Position numbers and translations under genes: made by a program. The notes under the pieces were generated by a model. The model made no database searches and was not told the DNA's origin. It was given only the letters and a program-made list of their open reading frames with translations. Shown piece by piece: positions 55,324 to 64,000 of a stretch of DNA of 64,000 nt (positions are counted from its first letter, which is position 1; each line of letters begins with the position of its first letter). Source of the stretch: Proteus columbae (GTDB taxonomy: Bacteria > Pseudomonadota > Gammaproteobacteria > Enterobacterales > Enterobacteriaceae); NCBI RefSeq assembly GCF_009914335.1, contig NZ_CP043925.1, positions 2,418,001-2,482,000 on the forward strand, read 5' to 3'.

Positions 55324-57498
55324 TTAAATGACTGCGCTTGCAGTTGTATTCTTTTTCTTATTCGTCATTTGTGTATGACTTAAACGTTGCAATTCTGGTA
55401 CATCAAGAATTAAAGCCACACTACCGTCGCCCATAATTGTTGCAGCAGATATACCAGGAACTTTTCGGTAATTGCTTTCTATATTTTTAACAACAACTTG
55501 ATGCTGGCCAACTAATTGATCTACCAATAAAGCATAACGACGTCCGGCACTCTGAACAATAACCGCAATTGCTTGGGTAATATCAGTTTGAGCGCCTTCA
55601 ATATTAAAAGTACGATGCAGTTCAATCAGTGGTAAATATTCCCCTCTGACCTGCAATAATTTCTCATCGCCAGCCAATGGATAAATATCGTCTTCTTCCG
55701 GTTGTAAAGAACTGACTACCGTTCCTAATGGTAAAATAAAGACTTCGTCATGAACTTTAACGGACATACCATCTAAAATTGCTAATGTCAGTGGAAGTAA
55801 AATACGAATGCGCGTTCCTTTACCCACTTCAAAACTGATTTGAATTTGACCACCCATCTCTTGGATATTTCGTTTTACAACATCCATACCCACACCACGA
55901 CCAGAAACATCTGTTACTACTTCTGCGGTAGAGAAACCTGGTGCAAAAATCAGCATAGAAACTTCTTCGTTGCTCATATTTTCAGAAACTGCAAGCCCAG
56001 AGGAAATCGCTTTTTTCAAAATACGTTCGCGGTTTAATCCAGCACCATCATCAGTCACTTCAATACAAATATTACCGCCTTGATGTTCCGCAGACAGGGT
56101 TAATTGCCCCGCTTCCGGTTTCCCTGCCGCAACACGATCGGCTGGCATTTCAATACCGTGATCAAGACTGTTACGTACTAAGTGAGTTAAAGGATCGATA
56201 ATTTTTTCAATTAAGCTTTTATCAAGTTCTGTTGAGCTACCAATCATATTTAGCTCAACTTTCTTATTCATTTTACCTGCAACATCACGCACAACTCGAG
56301 GGAAGCGACTGAAAACATATTCCATCGGCATCATACGAATTGACATAACAGATTCTTGTAAATCACGAGAATTACGCTGTAACTGAGCAATACAACTTAG
56401 TAAATCACTATATATTGCTGGCTCAAGACTACCACTGTGCTGTGCCAACATTGACTGAGTGATAACCAGTTCACCCACTAAGTTAATTAATTGGTCAACT
56501 TTTTCAACGGCAACACGAATACTGCTTGATTCTGTTTTCGGTGCAGCAGCTGCAACAGGTCTTTTCGCTGGTGCTGCTGGTGCTCTAGCAGGTTCTGCCG
56601 ATGGCGTCACTTCTTCAGCAACGGTTTTTTGTACAGGCGCTGGTTGCTCAACTTGGATTTCAACATGAGCATCATCAACAGATGTTGTACTTTCTTCTGT
56701 AACTGTGTTTTTTTCTGGTGCTTTTTCTGCAGCAGCCACTTTTTTAAACGAGATTTGTTCAGGTTCAATCACAAAACAAAGTACAGCGCTGATATCTTCT
56801 TCTGTTGCAGTGGTTTTCAATATTGCTTCAAGACCATGATGCTGTTTTTCAACTTGGCTAACTTCACCAAGATGTTTTAATTCATCAAGCATTAAATCAA
56901 TATCTGTCTCTTTAAGATCAGACAAAATAATATGATGATAATAATGTCCATCAGCCGCCATCGTCGATGCGACTTCGACCATAGTTTCTACGGCTTCACT
57001 TTGCACATTTTCAACGTCAGATGACAAAACAGGAGTTTCAGTCATTGTGGCCTGTGAGTCTGAAGCTTCAGATCCAGCAACAGCCTCAACGTGAGGAGCG
57101 GATTGTTCTTCTTTTACATCGAGAGCCAGCTGACGCAACTTCTCACAAATATAGTTAAATGTTTCCTCATCAGGTTCTTGTGAGTTTTTATGTGCATCCA
57201 ATTGCTGTTGCATAATATCTTTCGCTTCCAGAAACAGGTTAATAATGTCGTCGGTGAGCGCCATCTCATGACGTCTTGCACTATCGAGCAAGTTTTCAAG
57301 CACATGAGTGGTCTGTTGAAGTTTAACGAAGCCAAATGTTGCAGCTCCTCCTTTTATGGAGTGTGCACTACGGAAAATCGCATTCATCTGTTCTTGATCT
57401 GGATTTGCAGGATCAAGTAACAGTAAATGCTGTTCCATATCAGCTAACAACTCATCTGCTTCATCAAAAAATGTTTGATAAAACTCAGTAATATCCAT
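55324..57498 (-). CDS. cheA: Chemotaxis histidine kinase CheA
   Basis: This 724-aa protein has P1 with phospho-acceptor His46 (FRSAHSIKGGAATFG), the CheY-binding P2, and an unusually long Glu/Ala/Pro linker (about 265-330). Dimerisation and ATPase domains follow (LTHLVRNSLDHGIEMP, DDGAGLNRERIL, APGFSTAEVVTDVSGRGVGMDVV) and then a CheW-like P5. Confidence 0.97.
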   Translation of the reverse strand: MDITEFYQTFFDEADELLADMEQHLLLLDPANPDQEQMNAIFRSAHSIKGGAATFGFVKLQQTTHVLENLLDSARRHEMALTDDIINLFLEAKDIMQQQLDAHKNSQEPDEETFNYICEKLRQLALDVKEEQSAPHVEAVAGSEASDSQATMTETPVLSSDVENVQSEAVETMVEVASTMAADGHYYHHIILSDLKETDIDLMLDELKHLGEVSQVEKQHHGLEAILKTTATEEDISAVLCFVIEPEQISFKKVAAAEKAPEKNTVTEESTTSVDDAHVEIQVEQPAPVQKTVAEEVTPSAEPARAPAAPAKRPVAAAAPKTESSSIRVAVEKVDQLINLVGELVITQSMLAQHSGSLEPAIYSDLLSCIAQLQRNSRDLQESVMSIRMMPMEYVFSRFPRVVRDVAGKMNKKVELNMIGSSTELDKSLIEKIIDPLTHLVRNSLDHGIEMPADRVAAGKPEAGQLTLSAEHQGGNICIEVTDDGAGLNRERILKKAISSGLAVSENMSNEEVSMLIFAPGFSTAEVVTDVSGRGVGMDVVKRNIQEMGGQIQISFEVGKGTRIRILLPLTLAILDGMSVKVHDEVFILPLGTVVSSLQPEEDDIYPLAGDEKLLQVRGEYLPLIELHRTFNIEGAQTDITQAIAVIVQSAGRRYALLVDQLVGQHQVVVKNIESNYRKVPGISAATIMGDGSVALILDVPELQRLSHTQMTNKKKNTTASAVI

Positions 57499-57533
57499 CG
57501 TTACTCATTCACCTTTACGCGATTACTAACAAA

Positions 57534-58580
57534 TTAGGGTGCAGTTCCCTGCTTTGTAGTAATATTTGTCGATTGTGATGGCAAACTTTCCCCAGAAACT
57601 CCTGTTTCAACATTTTCCTTTTTTGATTCGGGAAGCTCAGATGCAGAAGACACAGACGAACCCGTCTGTGTGTTTCCTGCTTTTTCTTGTGGGGTTTCTT
57701 GCCCTGAAAGTAGAGGTTCAATTTCTGAAGTCTCTGTTACTGTCGGTGCAACCCGCTCATTTTCTTGTACAATTTTTTGTTCTGCTTGCTTCGTTAAGAC
57801 CAAAATACTGATCCGTCGGTTAGCAGGTGCAAAACCATCCTCTTTGACTAAATGAACAGTTGAGGCCATGCCAACAACACGTAGCACTTTCCATTCACTC
57901 AATCCTGCACCAATTAACTCTCGACGAGAGGCATTCGCACGATCTGTCGATAGCTCCCAGTTACTATATTTAAAAGCGCCACTTGCATAAGGAATATCAT
58001 CGGTATGACCCGATAAACTGATTTTGTATGGCGTGTCATTTAAAATAGGTGCTATTGCCGTCAAAATATCCTTCATATAAGGTTCAACGGTGGCACTACC
58101 AACTCTAAACATTGGTCGGCTTTCTTTATCTATAATCTGAATTCGTAACCCTTCATCCATCATGTCTATTAATAAATGAGGTTTCAGATCTTTTAACCGA
58201 GGATCATTTAAAATGACTTGCTCTAAACTGTCTTTCAAACGACGAAATTGTTGCTTTTCATTGAGCTGTTTATCTTCCTGGCCTTTTGGCAAAATATCAC
58301 CTTCGTTATAGACAGGATCACGCCCTCCTCCAGGAATAGGATTGGTTGCATCCCCACTAAATCGCCCTTTTTCAATAGCGACTTTTAATGGCGTGCGGAA
58401 ATATTCGGCTACACGAGTTAATTCTTGTGGGCTAGAGATTGAAAGTAACCACATTACCAGAAAGAAAGCCATCATTGCGGTCATAAAGTCAGCATAAGCT
58501 ATCTTCCATGCACCACCATGAGCATTGTGTTGCTTTCTCCCTCGCTTTTTAACTCGAATGATCTGTGAATTACTCTTCAT
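57534..58580 (-). CDS. motB: Stator protein MotB
   Basis: This 348-aa protein has one membrane span with the proton-carrying Asp ([22 protein letters not shown]) and a C-terminal OmpA-like peptidoglycan-binding domain ([32 protein letters not shown]). A Ser/Glu/Gln-rich tail of about 75 residues follows. Confidence 0.97.
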   Translation of the reverse strand: MKSNSQIIRVKKRGRKQHNAHGGAWKIAYADFMTAMMAFFLVMWLLSISSPQELTRVAEYFRTPLKVAIEKGRFSGDATNPIPGGGRDPVYNEGDILPKGQEDKQLNEKQQFRRLKDSLEQVILNDPRLKDLKPHLLIDMMDEGLRIQIIDKESRPMFRVGSATVEPYMKDILTAIAPILNDTPYKISLSGHTDDIPYASGAFKYSNWELSTDRANASRRELIGAGLSEWKVLRVVGMASTVHLVKEDGFAPANRRISILVLTKQAEQKIVQENERVAPTVTETSEIEPLLSGQETPQEKAGNTQTGSSVSSASELPESKKENVETGVSGESLPSQSTNITTKQGTAP

Positions 58581-58582
58581 AA

Positions 58583-59476
58583 TTACTCTTCTTTCATTGC
58601 ATCAGGATTTGCCTGCATAGGTGTCCGTACCTGACGTACATGTTCTTCCAATTCAATAAAAGAAGGTCTGTCTGCCAGAAAGAGGGTTTTACGTCCAAAT
58701 TCAACCGCTATCTGTGGCGCATATCCATTCATGCTAGATAACAATGTTGTTTTGATGCACTCCATCATTTTCATTTGCTGACTAGAGCGCTGTCTGAGTC
58801 TAGAAGCTAATGGTGAAATAAAGCCATAAGCTAATAAAATACCTAAGAAAGTACCAACCATTGCATGTCCAATTAATACGCCCATTTCACCCGCAGGTCT
58901 ATCCGCAGCACCTAACGCATTAACAACACCCATAACCGCAGCAACGATACCAAACGCAGGTAGTGAATCACCCATCGCTGATAAACCTGTTGCAGGGACT
59001 TCGCTCTCTTCCTCAAAAGTTGCAATCTCTTCATCCATCAGAGATTCAATTTCATAAGGGTTCATATTTCCTGTCACCATCAGACGCATATAATCAGTAA
59101 TAAAACTGAGCATATAAGCATCTTTCATAATGCGAGGATATTGAGAAAAAATATCACTTTGTTGTGGGTTTTCGATATCTCTCTCTAATGCCAACATCCC
59201 GTTTTGACGAGCTTTTGACAATAAACGAAACATGAGTGCCATTAAATCCATGTACATCGCTTTATTGTAATTTGTACTACGAAGTAATTTAGGTAGGATC
59301 TTCATTGTTGATACAATTGCTCTACCATTATTACCTACAATAAAAGCACCGATACCGGCACCAAAGATGATTATAAATTCGGCTGGCTGGTACAATGCGC
59401 CTAAACTACCACCGACGAGAAGATATCCCCCGATGACGGCGCTCATAACCACGATATATCCTAAGAGTACTAACAC
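58583..59476 (-). CDS. motA: Stator protein MotA
   Basis: This 297-aa protein starts at GTG 59476 after AAAGGGAT; E. coli motA also uses GTG. Four membrane spans; the torque loop carries [22 protein letters not shown], and the channel region [20 protein letters not shown] is present. Confidence 0.97.
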   Translation of the reverse strand: MLVLLGYIVVMSAVIGGYLLVGGSLGALYQPAEFIIIFGAGIGAFIVGNNGRAIVSTMKILPKLLRSTNYNKAMYMDLMALMFRLLSKARQNGMLALERDIENPQQSDIFSQYPRIMKDAYMLSFITDYMRLMVTGNMNPYEIESLMDEEIATFEEESEVPATGLSAMGDSLPAFGIVAAVMGVVNALGAADRPAGEMGVLIGHAMVGTFLGILLAYGFISPLASRLRQRSSQQMKMMECIKTTLLSSMNGYAPQIAVEFGRKTLFLADRPSFIELEEHVRQVRTPMQANPDAMKEE

Positions 59477-59557
59477 GCGATATCCCTTTAGCTAATTTCG
59501 TTATAGAGAGAATGGCGAACATAGCAGCAAGAGATAGGAGGGGAAGAGGAAACGGCT

Positions 59558-59588
59558 CAGGTTATAGATAACTAAGCTCTATAACCTG
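59558..59588 (-). terminator. Hairpin between flhC and motA
   Basis: Perfect 11-bp stem CAGGTTATAGA / TCTATAACCTG with a 9-base loop, 23 bp beyond the flhC stop. It separates the master operon from motAB-cheAW; the T-tail is weak. Confidence 0.65.
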
Positions 59589-59610
59589 ATATTTAACTTT
59601 CAATCTCGAA

Positions 59611-60192
59611 TCACATTGCAAACTGTTCAAGACCATCCAACAGTTGTAAGTTAATATCGGCAGGATTGGCGGAAAGTTTACGTTTTTTTATTGCGCGAGA
59701 AGGTGGCTGGCAAAGACTACAAACATAATTGCTAGCTGGTTGGTGTGCGTGTGTAATAAATGAACCATTACATTTGGTACAAACAGAAAGTTGCAACATG
59801 CCACTTTCAACAAAACGTACTAATGTCCATGCTCTTGTTAGTGCTAAAATAGGTTCTTGATCTTTAACAGGCGGACATTGTTCTAAGTATAAACGATAAG
59901 CTTTAACAACAGCCTCAACACCAACACAACCGCCATTTTTTAATAAAAAGCGATAAGCGTTATAAAACATTGAGGAATGGATATTTTGTTCCCATGTCAT
60001 AAACCAATCCGTTGAAAATGGCAGCATTCCTTTTGGAGGGGGGCTCCCTCTTAATTCTTTGTATAATTTAATTAAACGCCCCCGACTTAATTGAGTTTCA
60101 CTTTCAAGCATTTGCAAGCGGGCACCCAAGGTGATTAATTCCATTGCTAAGCGAATATCTTTCGCTTCTCGGACGATACTTTTCTCACTCAT
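59611..60192 (-). CDS. flhC: Flagellar master regulator subunit FlhC
   Basis: This 193-aa protein has the zinc cysteines C138, C141, C158 and C161 ([17 protein letters not shown]). With FlhD it forms the FlhD4C2 activator of class 2 promoters; in Proteus it also controls swarming. Two bases separate it from flhD. Confidence 0.97.
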   Translation of the reverse strand: MSEKSIVREAKDIRLAMELITLGARLQMLESETQLSRGRLIKLYKELRGSPPPKGMLPFSTDWFMTWEQNIHSSMFYNAYRFLLKNGGCVGVEAVVKAYRLYLEQCPPVKDQEPILALTRAWTLVRFVESGMLQLSVCTKCNGSFITHAHQPASNYVCSLCQPPSRAIKKRKLSANPADINLQLLDGLEQFAM

Positions 60193-60194
60193 TG

Positions 60195-60545
60195 TTATGC
60201 CCGCTTCTTTGTCGCAGTAGTATCTTGTTCCGATAACTGACGAAACAAGTTAGAAGAAAGAAGAATACCAGTATGAATTTGTTGTAAATCATCCACTCTA
60301 GATTCTTTAGTGAGTTGTTCTATTGTTTCGCTGTCTTCAAACCGGAAATTACAGATTAGTTGGTTTGTTTCAGCCAACTTAACCAATTGAGGCAATGTAA
60401 GCTCTGCCAGTGCATCCGCCATCGCATCACTAATCCCAAGCCGAAACATTGCGGAAGCCTTTTCTTGGTTAATTAACCTTTGCGCTAAAAGCAAATACGA
60501 TAAATTTATGTCATAAATATGCTTAAGCAATTCAACCGTACTCAT
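60195..60545 (-). CDS. flhD: Flagellar master regulator subunit FlhD
   Basis: This 116-aa protein has the family sequence [33 protein letters not shown] and [21 protein letters not shown]. First gene of flhDC, class 1. Confidence 0.97.
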   Translation of the reverse strand: MSTVELLKHIYDINLSYLLLAQRLINQEKASAMFRLGISDAMADALAELTLPQLVKLAETNQLICNFRFEDSETIEQLTKESRVDDLQQIHTGILLSSNLFRQLSEQDTTATKKRA

Positions 60546-60605
60546 CTCTTTACATCCCGTCCGATTATATTGAACAAAGAGGATCTCTCTAATGAGAAAT
60601 CCCGA

Positions 60606-60637
60606 GGAAATTAATATAAATGTAATATTAAATTTCC
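60606..60637 (-). promoter_or_regulatory. Hairpin in the flhDC leader
   Basis: GGAAATTAATAT pairs with ATATTAAATTTCC (one bulged base). It lies 61-92 bp upstream of the flhD start, inside the probable long leader. Confidence 0.5.
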
Positions 60638-60766
60638 AGGCCCCATTTTATGAACATGACACGTAGTAACACTACCTTGTATTACTTAGTTACGGTCATT
60701 TTCAAAAGTAGCGAAAAAAACATTTAAATTAAAAGTAAACTTTAAATGCTCGCCAATATAGCTCGT

Positions 60767-60780
60767 TAAGAATAATCCTA
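60767..60780. promoter_or_regulatory. RcsB (RcsAB) box upstream of flhDC
   Basis: TAAGAATAATCCTA matches the RcsAB-box consensus very closely and lies about 220 bp upstream of flhD. The Rcs phosphorelay is known to repress flhDC in Proteus and E. coli. Confidence 0.75.
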
Positions 60781-60846
60781 ACGCGACAACTTTACTCCTT
60801 AACGATTAAGTTATTCAACGGATAAAGTAGTCTAATTTAAATACTA

Positions 60847-60862
60847 TGTGAGTCACATCACA
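60847..60862. promoter_or_regulatory. CRP binding site upstream of flhDC
   Basis: TGTGA, six bases, TCACA: both half-sites perfect, about 300 bp upstream of flhD. cAMP-CRP activates flhDC in E. coli; the same is expected here. Confidence 0.8.
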
Positions 60863-62228
60863 AAAAGATAATCATTATTATGGAATTAGTTCATTAACTA
60901 TTCAAGTGATAAAAGTAATAAAACTTGGTGTAAATTAATAAGCTAATCTACCCAAATTAAAATATTAATGATAATTTTTTATTTTATACGATCTATTAAA
61001 CTTATAAACCTAAAAATACAGCATAAAAATTTGACAAATCCGCAATTGTAGATTTTTTTGATCACAGTAACATATATTGATATATCTCCTCCTCATCTTT
61101 ATCTAAACAAGCCCCCCAAATTTAATAAGTATTTCTATAGATATTATTTTTTTCATCATTTACGTAAACCTTCAGAAATGATCACTTTTTATTTACAATT
61201 TGTTTAAAAAACAACCCATTCTAATTATTTATAGTTATCCTAAATTTTTTTATTATTTTACAAATTAAATTATCCTTTAAAATCAATGTGATAATTTGAT
61301 GTATTTATTAAGCAGAACGATAAGTCATATAAAATTAAATTCTTAGTTATGCATCTTCCCCCTTAAATCATTGAATATTTATTTCCACATTATTAAAGTT
61401 TCAACCGTAATAATAAAATTTAATTAATGATTATTAGGCACTATTTAACACTTAAATTACAGAACTCTTAATAAGAGTTTTATTGGCTGTAAATTAGTCA
61501 CAGAGAAATAATATCCACATATAAGTAAGTTTTATTTATGAATTGCGGTGTATTTTTTGAACAATTTAAATTTAAAATTGCCACAAGTTTAATATAAAAA
61601 CAAAAGAATACTTTTTATTTAATTAAATAAAAAAAACCGTAATTTAATTATCAATTAATTATGGAATATAAAAATAATACAACATTTAACTTAAGTTAAA
61701 TTTAAAAAAACAAGCATTTTTTTATAAAATAAAGTCATAATTTATTAATATAAAAAATCAAATTAAAACTCTCTTATTTTTCACTGAATATAGATATATA
61801 TTAATAAAATAATCTACAATTAATTAAAAATATAATAACCAATAAAAAAATAAGAGAAAAAAAGCAGGCTTATAAATCATGTCTTATATAACCACACTTT
61901 TTTTTATAAAAAAAGACACTTTTTGAAATATAAATTTCAATTTCATAAAAAAAAGATCCCAAGATCTCCAATACAAAGTAATTAATTCATAAAATAATAA
62001 GGCAAAATATAAATTCTGTTTTTTCCTGTTATCAGCATTATCTCCGCACAATAAACGGCTGTAATGGCAAATATGGCAACCTAAAGTTAACACTTGTACA
62101 CATCAACTTTTTCAATGTAAAGGCAGGAAAACAAATATGATCAAAATAACATCTTATTGATTACTCTATTAGCATTAGTGTGAACTAAAGAATATCAAAT
62201 GTTACCTTTTAGCCCAAAACAGCCCCTA

Positions 62229-62857
62229 GCAGTAATTGGTTTTACTCTTACCAATGATGAGCATTGTTTCACTTTCCCTCTTATCATGCGGTTAGCCTCT
62301 TTTTTTCAACCTAGCTAGCACAAGTATCAAGACATTACAGAGCCAAAAGTGCTGACTTAGTAACAACACCATTACTTAACAAAAGTTGATGTTGATGGGC
62401 TTAGAGAGTATAAAGATTCAAATATCGGTATATCTTTACTTAAAGCGCTAAAATATATCTCTAAATATTCCTCTATTCTAACCACTAATTTGACTCATCT
62501 TATTAGCCTTTTTATGAGTAATTTTACGTTTAAAAAGACTTTTCCTCTCTATCAAAACCTAATAAAAATATTGATGTATCTAAATAATCAAGACTTATAT
62601 CTCATTTATTAGATTAGTCTTAAAAACCAATAACAGAGCTTAGTATTCTATATCTCAAATGTGTTCTAAATTTTTGGAAAATGAAGGTTTTGAAAAATAT
62701 TGTAACCGTATTTTTCAAAAGTAATAATTGAGATTATTCATGGTGTGAATGCAAACACTTTGTGTATTGCTTTCAGTTCTGTTGAAATGAGTTACATCGT
62801 TTTTTAGTAAGCAAACATGAAATGATTGTTCACCCTTTTATACCAGCAATTTTTTAA
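62229..62857 (+). pseudogene. Probable relic of a LysR-type regulator (effector domain)
   Basis: Pieces in shifting frames line up like a LysR effector domain: AVIGFTLTNDEHCFTFPLIM then RLASFFQP, AKSADLVTTPLLN, FLENEGFEKYCNRIF, ANTLCIAFSSVEMSYIVF and VSKHEMIVHPFIPAIF at the end. Their total span of 629 bp suits the roughly 210-residue domain. Several stops and frame changes interrupt it and no helix-turn-helix part is seen. The assignment is by pattern only. Confidence 0.35.
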
Positions 62858-64000
62858 ATTAGTGTTCCTCTTATAGTTTTTTTATCATTTTTGGTAAATC
62901 GAAAAAGATCGGAGCCACAATTATCCTTTATATATATTTTCACAGCAAATACTAATGACGCATCTATTTCATACTAAGATAATTCTCCTTCTGTAATAAG
63001 TAAGATTTACGTCCTTGACAAATTTATAAACAATATAATTTTGAAATTATTATTTTATTGAATGGAAAGAGTGGTGTGGTTTTTCTACTCTTATTATAAG
63101 ATTACTTATTGGTATCAATTTTTCTACATGACCTTTACAAAAAATCCTACAATTTTTCAAAAGATTTTCATTCATAATTGATTAGTGATTACAAACAACA
63201 TACCACAGCAATTCATCAGCTTTACTGTAGCGGTCTAAACTCACCGTTTTCCTGAATTCTTCCTCATTTTTTGAAAGTCTAATTTGATTAAATTAAAAAT
63301 ATTACTCAAAAAATCACACTTAAATTAAATATAATAGAAAATATTGATAAAATTTTCGCCAAATACATTGAAATAATTTGAGAGTATAATTTAGGTATTA
63401 AAAAAAAATCCAATATAATCAATGAAAAACACCGCTTTTTCCCCAAAATTCTATACTGCGCTAAGCCCCTTAATAACGATTTTTTGTCCTACAATACTCC
63501 TAAGTACCTCATTTAATAAGCAAACTATGGGTAGCAATCGCTTACTTGATTTTAGTTTTTCCTGTTTATTAAAAACAAAATAAACAGAGATAAATCAAAT
63601 CAGTCTAAAAAGAGCGATTAATAAAGATGAGAAATAACGTCAAATACATCCAAACTCTGTTCAACATTTTTCATTCATAACTCATTATATACGGGTTAAC
63701 CACAATACAAATAATTGTATATTAATCAATTTAGGTAAAAATGTTTGTTTTTATTAAAACGAAAATGAATATATCCCACCCTATTGCGTATTTTAATTAG
63801 TTTTTTTGAGCACATTTTTCTATTTTTTATTCCATAAAGTAATAGTTACAAAAAATAATAATTACATGAACAAAATACTTTATTTCTATATATCAGTAAT
63901 AATACGTAGTCCATGATTAAGATCTCATTATTCTCATCAGAGAAGCGAGTTTTAGAATTAAGTATTATGTTGATGCTCTTAATAATTTGAGACTTAGATA

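Larger units (their letters stand above)
60546..64000. other. 3.4-kb AT-rich region upstream of flhDC, no intact gene
   Basis: Near flhD lie an RcsB box (60767-60780), a CRP site (60847-60862) and a long 5' region with a hairpin (60606-60637). From about 60900 to 62200 there are only short chance frames. From 62229 to 62857 there are pieces of a decayed LysR-like gene. Two isolated short frames (63182-63285 minus; 63422-63583 plus) have no ribosome-binding site. The very low GC content suits an H-NS-bound promoter region. Confidence 0.7.

Noticed and set aside
61884..62093. 69-aa minus frame in the AT-rich region
   Set aside because: No Shine-Dalgarno, composition typical of random AT-rich DNA (F, K, I, L), and no recognisable pattern.

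Overview
The window is enterobacterial, AT-rich and very probably from Proteus. The evidence is the flagellar and chemotaxis supercluster in Proteus order (fliC-fliD-fliS-fliT, fliE/fliF-R, flgL-flgB/flgA-flgM-flgN, flhA-flhB, cheZYBR, two chemoreceptors, cheW-cheA, motB-motA, flhC-flhD), the sigma-28 promoters and the protein sequences. The flagellin (386 aa) is somewhat longer than the P. mirabilis FlaA I remember, so the species may not be P. mirabilis; this is inference only.

Positions 1-9892 are the right-hand part of a lambda-organised prophage whose left (late gene) part lies outside the window. From its right edge inwards it has a tyrosine integrase, an excisionase-like protein, an HD nucleotidase of the YfdR type, a DUF2303 protein and two small early proteins. 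These are read rightwards from a pL-like promoter. A CI-like repressor is flanked by five related operators. Leftwards from a pR-like promoter come a YdaS/Cro-type repressor, a YmfL/CII-type regulator, small ORFs, DUF4222, an O-like replication initiator with internal iterons (putative origin), two overlapping 26-aa ORFs, a Rha/KilAC protein, a DUF968 HNH-like protein, antiterminator Q and small genes. The integrase end lies about 240 bp from the 3' end of the flagellin gene.

10129-13897 carries flagellin and its divergent partner operon: fliC on the minus strand, and fliD, fliS and fliT (cap and chaperones) on the plus strand, each side with a sigma-28 promoter. 13898-19281 is an accessory island: an ElaA-type acetyltransferase, a GhoS/DUF2622-type protein, an unassigned GxSxG serine hydrolase, GlpM, DUF6500, small unknowns and a decayed DUF4440 gene holding an expanded 8-bp repeat.

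19282-30950 holds fliE (minus) and fliFGHIJK then fliLMNOPQR (plus): MS ring, switch, export ATPase apparatus, hook-length control and export gate. 31049-31663 is a TacA-type antitoxin gene followed by a gutted TacT-type acetyltransferase toxin. 31750-41898 is flgL, K, J, I, H, G, F, E, D, C, B (minus), divergent from flgA (plus). An intergenic repeat separates flgA from flgM-flgN. 44295-60545 (all minus) contains flhA-flhB, cheZ-Y-B-R plus two methyl-accepting chemotaxis proteins behind a perfect sigma-28 promoter, cheW-cheA-motB-motA, and the master regulator flhC-flhD.

60546-64000 is about 3.4 kb of very AT-rich DNA upstream of flhDC with no intact gene that I can support. It has a perfect CRP site and a near-consensus RcsB box close to flhD, and further away the remains of what looks like a LysR-type regulator. 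The logic of the cluster is visible: FlhD4C2 at one end drives the basal body and export genes. FliA (outside the window)/FlgM then control flagellin, cap, hook-associated proteins, chemoreceptors and FlgM itself through at least five readable sigma-28 sites.
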